Source of the DNA: Thermothelomyces thermophilus ATCC 42464
Taxonomy: Eukaryota; Ascomycota; Sordariomycetes; Sordariales; Chaetomiaceae
Reading direction: 5' to 3'
DNA length: 64,000 nucleotides
Assembly: GCF_000226095.1 (NCBI RefSeq)
Contig: NC_016474.1
Location: forward strand, 2,976,001 to 3,040,000
The notes beneath the pieces were generated by a model. That model was not told where the DNA came from and did not search any database. It saw nothing but the letters and a program-made list of their open reading frames with translations. The translations under genes were made by a program, and so were the position numbers. Shown one piece after another: positions 45,295 through 57,303 of the stretch (position 1 is its first letter; each line of letters opens with the position of its first letter).

Positions 45295-48102
45295 ATGGCG
45301 GCCGATCCGACCTCACCCCCCCAAAACCATCTGGCCGAACTCCCACTGCTCGGCACTACCGCCCTGCCCGCCCCGGCAACAGGCAGCCATCTCGCGTGTA
45401 ACCCGGTCATTGCCCTAGCCGTCACGGTTGGCGAGGCCGGTGCGGCCTTGCATGTCTGGCGCGCTGGCGATCAGGGGCTGGTGTCCAAGCATTTGGAAAG
45501 GGGTGGGCGGAAGGTGGAGGCAATCGCTTGGAGGGAGGACGGTAACGTTTTGCCTTTTCTCTCTCCACTCTCTTCTCTTTTTTCTGTTTAATTGTTTTCT
45601 TTTTCTTTCAATGTACTTTTTTTTTTCCTTGCAGGGTTCCGTCGGGTGGTTCTGATGGTAGGACAGGTACTGACTTGACCTTGGTATATAGGGCAAGTCC
45701 TCGCTGCGGGATGGAGTGATGGGGTGGTGAGGTTGATGGGGTTGGAGGGTGCTAAGGCGGTACACCAGATCAGGGTCTCTGACGAATGTCGTGGCAGTGG
45801 TGATGGCGCTGCCGACGGCGGAAGGATTGTCTTTATTGCTTGGAGGAGGAATGTCACGGCGGAGGGTCGACGACGCAGAGGAAAGGGTGATGGGCAAGTA
45901 GGGACAGACGAGAGGAGGATTTTGCTAGATGGGGAGAGGACAGGTGATGTGGCAGTTGATTTGCCGCGTGAGCTGATCTTCTTGGAGGCTGAGACGGCGC
46001 TACCAAAGTTGAGCCCGTTGCCTGCCGGGGGCGCAGCGTAAGTCTCCCAGCGTCGCAGAGTGGGATTGCCACGCTGACCTGGACAGGGACGATATGTTTC
46101 TCTTCTCGTCAACAGCATCTTTGGAAACTCTCTTCCGTCCATGCCAGGCCGAGGATGCGGACAATGTCCACGTCATGGTTGTGGGAACGGCTGATGGCGA
46201 AATACATCTCAGCCTGAACGACTCGTTCGTGGTCGGGACGCTAAAGACGCCGCCCCATGGAGAGGTAACACTTGAGCTGTGTGGGCATAGCTCACGAGCC
46301 GAGAGTTCCACGCATATGCTGCTGCTTCAACCACGGGCTGGAGACGGTACGAGGCTCTATCTGGTACCGATGCGTCTCGGGTTCCTTGACCATTCACCGG
46401 TCAACCTTTCGCTTCTGGCGTCTAAAGTAACGTCGCTTCAGAACTTGCTGCGGTATTTGAAGGCGACACTGTCGCACATGGCCAACGAGTGGCAGTCAAC
46501 CCAGGAGTTACCCAGACGCTTCATGGCCGGAGTTGAGGATGACCTCAAGAGGCTACCAAGCGGCAGCATGACGGTGGTTCAGGCACTCTACCATACGGCA
46601 GCGACGGGTCACGTTTTCGAGCCCGTGAAAGAGTGGCTCCTGGACACGCTTGGGGATCGAGTGAGTGCCGACCAGCCCTCGCATACCGAATATCCATACT
46701 CACTGCTGGCCAGGGACATAAGCGCTGGGAGAAGGCGGTAGTAGCCGGCCTGACAGGTCTCCGTGACCTAGTCCATGGCAACTTCATCCCAGCCTTAGAG
46801 AGATGCGGTGTCATTCTTAGCCGGCTGCTCGGCATCGCCCGTTTCTACGGTCCAGAGGAGGCCATCGGGTTCGATGAAGATCAAGTGCGCAAGCTTACGG
46901 ACATCGTCTCATGTCTGATGATGACAGCCCACAGGGTGCTGACCATCGTCATGGACGAGCTGGAGCACTTCGGCGCGTTCTCGACCTGGTTGCGGCTTGA
47001 AATCGACAAGCAAGGGTCGTCATCACACGCCGAGGAGCTCTCCGAAAAAGAAGCGACAATGGACCACCCGAGAGTACTGTCGTACATCCGGTATTACTTG
47101 GCCAGTAGCCCGTTGGCACTACACCTTGACGAGGTGGCCAAGGAGGACTACATCAGGGATCGGGAGATGGTTACGCCCGGCCTCTCTTTGACGGACTTGC
47201 TTGACAAGCAGCTGCAGGAGCATGACGCAGGCAGGCCCTATATGAAGGTCCTGCCGCGGATCGGCTTCCAGTTGAACTACCTGACTGCTAAAGCGAATGC
47301 TGTTTTTGAAGGTATCGCCAATTCAGAGAAGCAGGGGGTTGAGTTCGGTCGAGCGACCGAAGTATCGGTAGGGAGAAAGATTTGGAAGCACCATCTCTGG
47401 ATGGGACGCACCGGCAACAGGGTGAGCGCTTCGACTATAGGGGGCAGCTTAAGTTGTAGTATGCTAACAGGGCGATATTTCAGAATCATTCAACCGGGGT
47501 GTTCACCGCCGTGGTACTAGAAGATGATAAGTCGAGGAGTCTGTCCAACCTGTCTCGAAAGCTGCGTTCATCGGAAGCTAACATCTTGTTCAGTTTACAT
47601 TGTTCGTTCCGATGTCCCACTTAGCGGCGGTGTCGGCGAAGCAACCGCAACAAGGGCATGTGGGCTCGGATTGCCGGACGGCGTAACCGTTGTCGACTTC
47701 AAGTTTCTGGACGACAAGTCCTTGTTGGTCTTGTGCAGCCAAAAAGGCAAGGAAAGGATCTACAAGTCAGGAAAGCATGTTGAAGCTAACGAGCAGACAG
47801 AGGAACCAAAGTCGGTTCTCCTACGGATTGCGTACCAATCAGCCCGTATGCCCTATCAAGAGCATGTCGAAGGGCAGACGCCTCCTATGTTGGAACTTGG
47901 TGGGACACGGAAAGACATGGTCACGTCGTCTTACGCCTTCTCCAACGCGTCTGGCTTCACGCCTATCCAGATGGAGGTCCAGAGGGCGAGCAAGCTGAGG
48001 GGCGAGATCCCGGCTAGAGTCTGTCTTATGGGACGAGATAGAGCCGTGTTAAGGACGTATGCGCTCCCGAGCACCTTAGACGAGGAGGAGAACCAGCAAT
48101 GA
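45295..48102 (+). CDS. APC4: Anaphase-promoting complex subunit 4
   Basis: Six exons, 45295-45541, 45692-46037, 46087-46660, 46714-47421, 47484-47538 and 47594-48102, give 812 aa. The N-terminus has WD40-like repeats (NPVIALAVTVGEAGAALHVW, VEAIAWREDGQVLAAGWSDG, VVRLMGLEGAKAVHQI). The middle is the long helical APC4 domain (LQNLLRYLKATLSHMANEWQ, KRWEKAVVAGLTGLRDLVHG, RVLTIVMDELEHFGAFSTWL). APC4 is a scaffold of the APC/C ubiquitin ligase that drives exit from mitosis. Intron 1 (150 bp) contains a T-rich tract and two possible acceptors, 45634 and 45691. The second gives the expected REDGQVLAAGW, while the first leads to an early stop. The 55 nt fifth exon uses a weak donor (GTCTGT) but keeps frame. 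Confidence 0.9.
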
Positions 48103-49071
48103 AGGGATTGTTGGCGGTCCTGAGAACGCGAGGAGGGCTGCCAAGACTTTCAAGGGGAAAAGAGAGTAAAAGAGCAAGGCGAAAGGGAACAAGGAGGAAA
48201 GAAAGGACGAAAGAAAGAAAGGAAGGAAGGAAGGAAGAAGGAAAAAAGAAGAAAGAAAGGGAAAGCAGCGCTGCACGGCAATGTCCGGGGGTTTGGGCAA
48301 TGGGTTGTTTGGTCTGTTGGTCGCTGAGGAGCCCGACCTTGTGTAGGCGAAATGGTTTCTTACAGGATACTCTCAGAGGACTTTGGCCGAAGCTGCGCCT
48401 GTTGCTCGACTACGGTTCTGACCATCCGGTGGTTGTCGGTTGGGGGCATACTTTGTATGTACAGTACTGTAGTCCGTATGTACATACATACATACATACA
48501 TGCATTGCCAATTCCCTGGATATGGTGCCCTGGATATGGCTGTGTTGCGGAGGGCAGTACTGCGTATTGGCGCACTGTGCGGGTTAAAATGCGCTTGTGA
48601 ACCACCGGGGTGCCCTGCTAAAGGTACTTCTCTTTAGTTACTTAGACTTGGGTGTAAGTTAAGACCCGCAATTACTCATTGCAGTAGTGGCACAGCCAAG
48701 TTGAAACAAACGTCATTGGGCATGCTCAACCGCCCGAACCAACTGAACCAATTCAAGACCCCTAACCGTCCCGTCACACTCAGCCCGGCTCCCGTTCCTA
48801 CCGCCTCCCGCCAGATCATAGAAGCATAACTTTGCGATTGCTTTTTAAATCAAGGCATATTGGAATAGGGCTTGGATTCTGAATTCTGAACCATGCTTGA
48901 ATCCAGATGATTGGTCCCGATCGCCGCGCAATCCGAACGCCGACACTCTTTCAAGCAACTCGAGCAACTCGACCGGTGTAGCCCGGAGCTTGCCCGGAGC
49001 AGTTTCCGAAGGGAAAACACGGAAAGCAACGGGGTAGCTTCCCTTAGCCGGTTGCAACTTCGAATCTCGAG
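48103..49071. other. Intergenic region with a purine-rich tract
   Basis: 969 bp between APC4 and the SIP3/LAM gene. An almost pure A/G tract runs from about 48150 to 48265, probably in the APC4 3' UTR. A GTATGTACATAC palindrome followed by CATA repeats lies at about 48476-48501. Confidence 0.6.
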
Positions 49072-52000
49072 ATGAACGAACCGACGATCCCGCCGGCGGC
49101 AGCCCTCGCCGGCCTCCGACCGTCGGCACCGATGCCCCCGACGACGACGGCGACCACGGCGACAGCCACGACGACAACGTTCTCGTCTGGCCCGAGCAGG
49201 CAATGGTCTCACCCGCCCTCGTCCCAGCCCTCTGAAGCCCCTCCGCGACCGTCCCACTCCGGCCCGGCCATTCCGGTGATGCTCAACGAAGCCGCGCTCG
49301 ACTCGCCCACCTTCCGCGCCACCGCCGTGCACTTCTCGGACCAGCTCGACGCCATCGAGCGCTGGCTCGACAGCTACGCCCGCAGCACCTCCAAGCTCGT
49401 GCACGACGTGCTCGCGCTCGAGGACACGGTCGGCGCCTACCTCTCCAAGATCTCCCCGCCCGCCATCGCCTCGCCCGCCGACTCGCCCGTGCTCGACGCC
49501 GACTACACCCTCCCGGCCCTGCGCCGCGCCGGCGACGCCGCTCGCGACTGGTGGGGCGGCGTCCTGGCCGTCGTGCGCCGCCTCGAGCCCGCCGGCGTCG
49601 AGCCGATCCGCGCCTTCGTCCAGGGCGACCTGCGCAACTTCCGCGAGGCCCGCCGCGCCCTCGACGCCGCCCAAAAGACCTTCGACGCCACCATCGCCCG
49701 CTACGCCGCCCAGAGCAAGACAAAGGAGCCCAGCGCCCTGCGCGAGGACGCCTTTGCCGTCTTCGAGACCCGCCGTGCCTACCTCAAGGCGAGCCTGGAT
49801 TACTGCCAGCTGGCGCCCCAGGTGAGGGCCGGACTGGACAAGCTGCTGGTGCGGATCTGCGCCGACGTAGGGAGGGAGATGAGGCGGACTTCTGCCGGCG
49901 GAGGCGGCGGAGGCGCTAGCAGCGGCAGCGGCCGTCCGCAACAGGTCCCCTGGTGGGATGAGTTGGAGAGGATCCGGGGTTGGGCGAGGGAGATGGATAT
50001 GGCCGAGGGCGTGTTCAGGAGAGAGCTGCAGATCGCGAGGCGGGACATTGGCGAGAGCACGCTCGCCCTGTACAAGCCATCCAGGGAGCTCGAGGACTAC
50101 AGCGTCTCGACCGTGCCCTTCCTCGGCTCCAAGGGGCCCATGAGCATGCAGCGGAAAGACGGGGCCGCCGTCATCTCGGAGAAGCAGGGCTGGCTGTTCC
50201 TGCGCGTGCTCTCCGGGAAGCCCGTCAGGACGACGTGGGTTCGCCGGTGGTACTACTGCCGAGACGGCATCTTTGGCTGGCTGGTCCAGGGCCCGCAGGG
50301 CGTGCTCCAGGGCGACGAGATCGGAGTCTTGCTCTGCAGCGCGAGGCCGGCGGTCCAGGAAGAGCGCCGGTTCTGCTTCGAGATCAAGACCAAGACGCAA
50401 ACCATCATGCTGCAGGCCGAGACGCAGGCCCAGCTGATCGAGTGGCTCGAGGTGTTTGAGGTGGCCAAGAAGAAAGCTATCGAGGCGAGCATGGGCCGGG
50501 ACCAGAGCAGCTCACGCGTAGGGGGAGCCGATCCGGTCTTCTCTGTCACTCCCCCGTCCATTCCGGATTTCTCCGCCAAGACGCTCGACAACATCGACGA
50601 GCCCCCCACGGTCGACCGGCAATCGTCACTCCCCGTGCCCGGCCAGGACGGCGGATTAGCGCGCGCAAGCTTCGACGCCCCTCCCCGCCGGTCCATCACG
50701 ACGCACCTCGGCCGGGAGGACGGCGAGTCCGGGCGGGAGCATGCTGCGCGCATCATTCAAAAACTGGATCTGCACCGAAAATCGGCTTTTACGAGCTGGG
50801 CCGATACGTCAACTTCGGGGCCGGCCGGAGGCAGCTTGAACCCGAGCGCGGCGCCGTCTCCTCAAATCGGACATGCCCCTCCGCTGCGTGTGCCCAGCTC
50901 CGTCGCACCCGACTACACCCCGGGAAGCCTGGCCCCCGTCACCCTGGCGAAGCCGCCCGTGACGACGAACCTGAGCAAGACCGCGATCCTAGCAAGCGCA
51001 AACGCGGGAGCGTCGCGCGGCCTGCCGAGCGCAGCCTTGGCCAACTACTGGGGCAGCAGCCCTTACACGTCCACCATGTACTGCGTCAGCCCTTCGCTGC
51101 CACACACCCCCAAGCCCGACATGAGTGACCCGTTTGTGGCCACGGCCACGACCACGCCCCGGGCCCCGGCCGTCGAGAAGCCGTCCGCGTCAGCCAGCAG
51201 CCACAGGAAGACGGTGAGCGTGGATGCGACGATCACGGACGCGAAAGCCCGAAAAGAGGCCCCCTCGGATACGTTTCCGCCAAACTACCCGCCCGAGCTG
51301 AGGGCGCAGTATGCGCAGTTCAGACTCTTCTTCCCGGCGGCTCCCGTAAACGACAAGCCGGTGCTGGTGTTCAATGCCGCCTGGTCCAGCACGTCCTCGG
51401 ACGGCAAAGAAGCAGGGATGGCGGGGAACGGGCGCATCTTCGTCACGCCGGACCGCATGTATTTCTACGGCCACCAGCTGGGCCTGGTCGTGGCGTACGC
51501 CATCCACCTCGACTGCATCGCCGAGCTGACATCGGCGCCGGGCCGCGACTGCGACTTTGTCTTCTTGCACCTGAACCAGGACATGCCAGATATCGCATAC
51601 TCGCGCATCACCATCAAGGTGTTTCTGGAAGACTTCTCCCTGCTGCAGTCTCGCCTCGACCTCCTGGTCGATAACCTCCAGGCGGCCGAGCCGATGGACC
51701 TGTCCGAGTTGATTGCCGCGCTGTCCGCCCTCAACAGGGAGCAGGACGACAGGCGGAGCCCCAGCGTGGAGAGCTGGGAGGAAGTGTCGTCCAACACGCC
51801 CGCCGACGACGGCACGCCGTTCGGACGGCCGGTCTCGAGACGGGCCCACGACTCGCATGGCCGTTACCGGTCGTCGCGCGGGCTGCTGAAGAAGTCGTCG
51901 GTCCAGAAAGTCCAGTTACCCACGCAGCCGGTGGTGTACGAACCCGAGGACATGGGCAAGAGCGTGGCCGAGCGGCATTTCGAGATCAGCGCCAAGTCGT

Positions 52001-53639
52001 GCTTCCACGTGCTGTTTGGCGACAAGAGCTTCATCTTCCCCAAGCTCTACTTTGGGCGCGGCGCCAAGGAGATGGCTCAGGGCCCCTGGGAGCTACAGGA
52101 CCACGGCCGCATGCGGCGGCAGTTCCGCTTCAAGGTCGAGTACGCCGACGTGCTCGGCCGCAAGAGGCCCGGCGACGTGGTCGACACGCAGACCATCGAC
52201 GTCTTCAACGACCACATCACCTACGTCGTCACGCACGTCAAGACCCCCTGGCACCTCCCCCACTCGCACGCCTTCAAGCTCGTCACCAAGGTGGTCATCA
52301 CGCACCTGGCCAAGTCCAAGTGCAAGCTCGCCATCTACACCAAGGTCGACTGGTCCAAGGCGCCGCCGTTCTCCAAGAACATGGTCCAGCGCCAGGCGCT
52401 CGACGACGCGGCCAACGACGCCGAGGAGCTCGCGGACGCGGCGACCGACCAGGTGCGCAAGCTGGGCCCGCACAGCCGCACCAAGCGCGCCATCCAGGTG
52501 TACGGCGACATCGGGCAGCAGCAGCAGGTCGTCGTCTTCCAGCCGGACGCCACCCCCGAGGGGCAGCAGCTGCTGCTCAAGTCGGGCGGGGCGGCCGTCC
52601 GCCCGCGCACGCTGACCGACATGATGCTCGAGACGGGCCGCTCCTTCATGGAGAGCGCCATCACGAGCGTCATGATGTGGGCCTTTGCCGGCCTGAGGAG
52701 CATCTTCAAGATGGTCAGCGCGAACCGGTGGATCCTGCTGCTGCTGGCGACCAGCGCCGCGTACAATCTGATGGTCATCTCCCAGTCCGGCGCCGCGTGG
52801 TGGGTGGAGCGCAGGTCCGCGCGGTACATGAACCGCCTCGGCGTCGGGCCCAATCTGATGATGAGCAAGGCCATCTACCTGGCCGATCTCGACGAGGCGG
52901 CCGGCAGGACTGCTCTGCATCGGCCGGAAGACAGCGGGAGGAGTCAGTGGTATGTTTCATTATCCTTTTCTTTTTCCTTCTCTCTCTCTCTCTCTCTCTC
53001 TCTTTACCCCTTAACCCTTCCTTTTCCTGCCCCTGATTCCTGCCCCTAATCAAATCCCCTGTGTTCTCTCTTCCAAGTTTCCGTGCTAATAAAACACGCA
53101 ATCACGCCAACAGCTACGACACGTTCCAGTCCCTCCTCAATGCCACCATCAGCCTCGACGCGCCGTACCAGAGCGCCGGCCCCCTGTCCGGCTTCGGCTC
53201 GACCACCAACCAGGTGACGGCGCGCCGGCTGAGGCGGGTGCGCCAGCGCATGGGCGCGTACCGGCACGACCTGCTCGTCGCCATGCGCGTCGTCAACAAG
53301 ATCGAGCTCGAGATGGTGCAGTCGGAGTGGGAGAGCTGGTTGGCCGGGGAGACGAGGCGGTGCGAGCAGGTCAAAGACTTGCTAGGGAGATGGGAGGACG
53401 GCGGGCACAGTGGCAGCGGCAAGGAGGAGAGGGTTAAGGGCCAGGTGCCGGCGCAGAGTCTCCTCTCCGGGGCGCAGACGTGGGAGTCGGCAAGTGATGG
53501 CGATGATGCCACGGGAGGGAGCGGTGAGAAGCAACAGCAGCGGCGGCTGGCGGCGCTGAGGGCGTGGTTTTCGGAATATTGTACGAGCTGCGCCCTGGAG
53601 GAGAGGAAGATCTCCGAGCGGATGGAGACGCCCTTCTGA
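49072..53639 (+). CDS. SIP3/LAM-type lipid-transfer protein (BAR-PH-GRAM-VASt, membrane anchored)
   Basis: Two exons, 49072-52949 and 53114-53639, give 1467 aa. Order of parts: a Ser/Thr/Pro-rich start; a BAR-like helical domain (about 65-300, with FSDQLDAIERWLDSYARSTS); a PH domain (about 370-470, KQGWLFLRVLSGKPVRTTWV); a disordered linker; a GRAM-like region (about 740-880, LRAQYAQFRLFFPAAPVNDK); a VASt domain (about 965-1160, FHVLFGDKSFIFPKLYFGRG, then TYVVTHVKTPWHLPHSHAFK); and a membrane segment near 1216-1236 (NRWILLLLATSAAYNLMVI). Yeast SIP3 and LAM3 have this order. LAM proteins move sterol between ER and plasma membrane at contact sites, and the role here is inferred from that. The 164 bp intron carries a CT microsatellite (52981-53003). 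Confidence 0.92.
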
Positions 53640-55409
53640 GGTCGATGGCAGGAAGCGGCGAGCTGGATAGGCGAACGGACGGACGTACAATACTTTCTGG
53701 ATGGATAATCCTCGTTTTATCGGGCATAATAAGGTTGTAATCATAGGTCCCCCGGCTTGCATCAGAGGGGATTGTTTTGAACTCTAAATCAAGCCAAAGC
53801 GATTGAGTAGGGTGCTAGACAGCACCCTTATTCACTCTAATTACCTGTAATTTAATCTGACTCTGACCACAGCCACCATAGCCCCCCCTCGAAGGGAGAG
53901 TTGACGATCACCAACGCGTTGATGCAAGCGAAACAACGGGAAAATACGGTCATGCTTCCCCTCATCTCCTGGTCTCTGTCGACATGTCGTATTCGTACCA
54001 CGCGGAGACTTGGTACGACATCGAGACACACCCAACGTCATACAGTCCCGGCACGGTCCGTATATGTACGTGTATCTGCCTGTCTGCCTGTTTGCATGAA
54101 AGCAAGCTTCGTTGTAGATGATTGCCACCTGCCGTATGGGCAGCGATTGGGCTTTGTTCTGCGCTGAGCATGAGCAATTGTTGGCCCCGAAACCTACGCT
54201 CGACCGGTTCCAGTAACGTAACGTATGTGATGAATATCAACTTGAAACCCATGGCCCCAGCCACTGCTTCGGACCGCAACAGCAGCCGTGCTGGCGCCAA
54301 TGTCGGTGAGCGCCCTCGACGAAACCACCAAGACGAGACCGCTCCAGCATCTCCGCCTACGCCTTCGCCTAGGAGGTGTTCTGCCTCAGCAATATGTAGC
54401 AATAGATAAATTACGAAAGCCCCCAGGAGGATAGGAAGGTCCCGTACTCAAACAACATTGCTGAACTTGCTCTTGTCTAATACGCGGCCCAGGGCTTCCC
54501 CCAAGGAAGCCAGGGCGCGCGCATCCTGGCTCAAGAACAGCCTCGGTGGTGGGATGGCTGAGCGAATCAGGCAGAAGACGATTGAATGAAACGAACAAAG
54601 GAATACAAGAGAAGAAGAGAAAAAAAAATGGCTCTACCATTGCTATGTTCAATGACCGCCCCGACACTCTGCCGCTTGTCCGGGGATACAACCGTGTCCG
54701 CATGTCTTCAGAACAGAGGAAGCAGAGAGGAAGCCCCGGAAACAGGCCACAACGTTCATCTTACCTAGAATTCCTGAAAGTTCTCGAGGAAGTTACACGG
54801 CAGCGTTTGCATGCCGCTGAGTTGTGGTAGAAAACATCTCAAGTCTGCAAGGACAACATCTCCAAGCCACTGTGGTACCCGGCAGGTTTAGCAATTCCGG
54901 AGTGGTTGTGAAAGTTGAGAGCACAAGAAACTCGGGAAATTTCTTGGTGCTTGATCAAGGTGGATCAAAACAGCTGGCAACAGCTGAGCATCAAGAACCT
55001 GACAGTTAAGTGTCATGAGAGGCTACCGGGTTAGGGTTCGCGAGTCTAACGCCTTGCCCTTCCCGTTGCCGACAAGCACTGATATCCGCGTCTTAGCAAG
55101 AAAAGTCTATCATCTACAATGCCATTTCTTCCCGCCGTATGCTCCCGCAGCCCATCTCCAAGTTCCGAAGACTCGGTCGGCCGTTCTAACCGCAATAGGT
55201 CCATTCCGGAACCAGCTGTTCAGTCATGTTCGTCGTCCGCCATGACAACGGTCTATGCTTTTCTACTCATGGGAAGGGTTAGGGTGACTCTATGGATCGA
55301 TCACCTAGTCGAATCTCGAACTGCTCCGAAGTCGAATATTAAAGGCCATTGGTTAAGCGACCATGTCCGAGATGCATGTCGTCTTGATCTCGACAAGTAA
55401 ATCGCCTGC
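53640..55409. other. Gene-free region between convergent genes
   Basis: 1.77 kb of 3' flank between the SIP3/LAM gene (+) and ADE12 (-). No coding-like frame, RNA gene or notable repeat was found. Confidence 0.5.
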
Positions 55410-57303
55410 TTACCGGTAGATCATGTCGTCGCGCGCCGCTATCGTGTGTCAGTGACAAGGCGATAAAACAAACCTCGCTCATAATATTGCAGAGGTGAAC
55501 TCGGAGGAAGGGTGTCACTCACGTCCTGTTCCAATCCACTTCACCGGAATGCCAGTGTACTCCTCGATAAAATTGACGTATGATTGCGCTTGTCGCGGCA
55601 AGTCCTCCTACACGGCGTTAATAAAGACATGGTAAAAGCAAAGTCCCGTGAGTAGACTTACAAATTTTCTCACTGACGTCGTCTTGGTCTGCCAACCCTC
55701 AAACTCCTTATACACGACCTCGCATCTCTCGAGGTAGCCAAGGTCAGCCGGGAAGTAATCGAGCTCTTCTCCGGTATCGGGGTCTTTGTAGGCCACTGCG
55801 ACCTTGATCGTTGGGAAGGTGTCAAGGACGTCGAGTTCTGCAGGGACTTGTCAGCATCCCGCCACCAGCGACTACCTCAAAAAGCACGGGCCATACTTGT
55901 CAGGTTCCATGACGTGTAGTAGTTGACCGAGGCCGAGTACTTCAGCACGACGAGGTCGAGCCAGCCGCATCTCCGCTTCCTGCCGGTCGAGACTCCCCAT
56001 TCGCGGCCAATTTCTTGCAGCTTCTTGCCTGCCTCGCCAAGGTCTTCTGACTTGAAGATGCCTTCTCCAACTCTTGTCTGTTATGCGTCAGCGATGGCAG
56101 CAATTGGGGAGATTCAGGGCAGATACGTACCGTGTACGCCTTTGCAACACTGTCAGAGAGGGTTAGTAACACATATACTGCGACACAATGAGTTGAAAGA
56201 CTGACCCGATAATCTCCCTGAAGAATGACCTGTTAGCAACCGTGTAACTTGACTCATGTATTGCGTGCGACCTACTTGATTCCCCTGGGGTTGACGGCGA
56301 GTCCGGTAATGATGCCACCCAAGCCGGTGTTGCTGCTGGTAACGAACGGATATGTGCCTAGAACTCCTATCAGCGCTCGTCCTCGCAAGCCAGCCAGCCA
56401 GCCAAAAAGAAGAGCTCACCGTAGTCGATATCCAGCATAAGCGCGTTGGCACCTTCGATCAGGATGTCGACCCCCTTCGCCTGCGCCGCGTGCATGTAGT
56501 TGACGGCGTCCACGACGTACTCGCCCAGCATCCCGCGATACTCGCGGAAGCGCGCAATCTCCTCCTCAACATCGTACTCGAGCAGATCACCGAACCGCTT
56601 CTTGTACCCCTCCGCCAGCCTGCGTAGCTTCCTCTCGAAGGTTTCCTGGTCAAAAATCTCGTGCACCCGGATCCCGTTACGAGCTGCCTTGTTGGCATAC
56701 GAGGGGCCAATGCCGCGGCCGGTGGTACCAATCTTGTTGCCCGCGAGCTCCTTCTCCTCTAGGCCATCGACGCGGGCATGCAGTTCGAGGTTGACCTGGG
56801 CGCGGTCGCTGACGAGGATGTTCTTGCGCACGTGCGATAGTCCTTTGGCCTCGAGGGCGGCGAGCTCCTTGAAGAAGGCCTCGACGTTGAAGACGACGCC
56901 CGAGCCAATCAGGTTGGTGCATTGCGGGTTAACGAGACCAGAGGGTAAGAGGTGGAAGCTGGTAAGGGTATGAGGTTATTTTGCGATTCGGGAAACAGAG
57001 ATGGAGGGGAAAGGAGACTGATGGCTTCGTACTCATAGGACACGCCATTGGCACTGCAGGCACGCTTGGTTAGCCTCGTACGACCCGGGGATCCCACATG
57101 GCATGGGCAACGTACATAACAGAGTGGCCGGCATTATGGCCACCAGCAGCGCGGGCGCAGACGCGAGCTTTTTGGCAGAGGATATCGCTGAGCTTTCCCT
57201 TGCCCTCGTCCCCTGTGCGCGGACCGTCGAGTTAGTAATGCGGACCGAGTAATCCACCTAAAGACGACCTACCCCATTGGGAGCCCAGAATAATGGTCGT
57301 CAT
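55410..57303 (-). CDS. ADE12: Adenylosuccinate synthetase
   Basis: Eleven exons: 57303-57273, 57212-57116, 57053-57033, 56958-56420, 56357-56276, 56217-56206, 56149-56131, 56077-55897, 55837-55662, 55607-55523 and 55438-55410. They total 1272 nt in one frame, giving 423 aa, the family's normal length. The GTP/IMP-binding start [15 protein letters not shown], the catalytic [39 protein letters not shown], and the end [16 protein letters not shown] are all present. The enzyme joins IMP and aspartate using GTP, the first committed step to AMP. Introns are 53-84 bp. Three exons are very small (21, 12 and 19 nt). The 12 nt exon has a second in-frame acceptor 12 bases upstream that would add four residues. 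Codon positions at every junction were checked by hand. Confidence 0.93.

Noticed and set aside
45635-45657. Small extra exon in APC4 between two candidate acceptors
   Set aside because: It would need a following intron of only about 34 bp, and the residues do not fit the WD40 pattern; the single 150 bp intron is simpler.
48150-48265. Purine tract as a coding Lys/Glu/Arg-rich peptide
   Set aside because: Follows the APC4 stop codon and is low complexity; more likely 3' UTR.
48850-50400. 516-codon open frame antisense to the SIP3/LAM gene
   Set aside because: Shadow of GC-rich sense codons; Gly/Ala/Arg/Leu-rich with no recognisable feature.
55015-55045. Telomere-like TTAGGG in intergenic DNA
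   Set aside because: A single copy, expected by chance.
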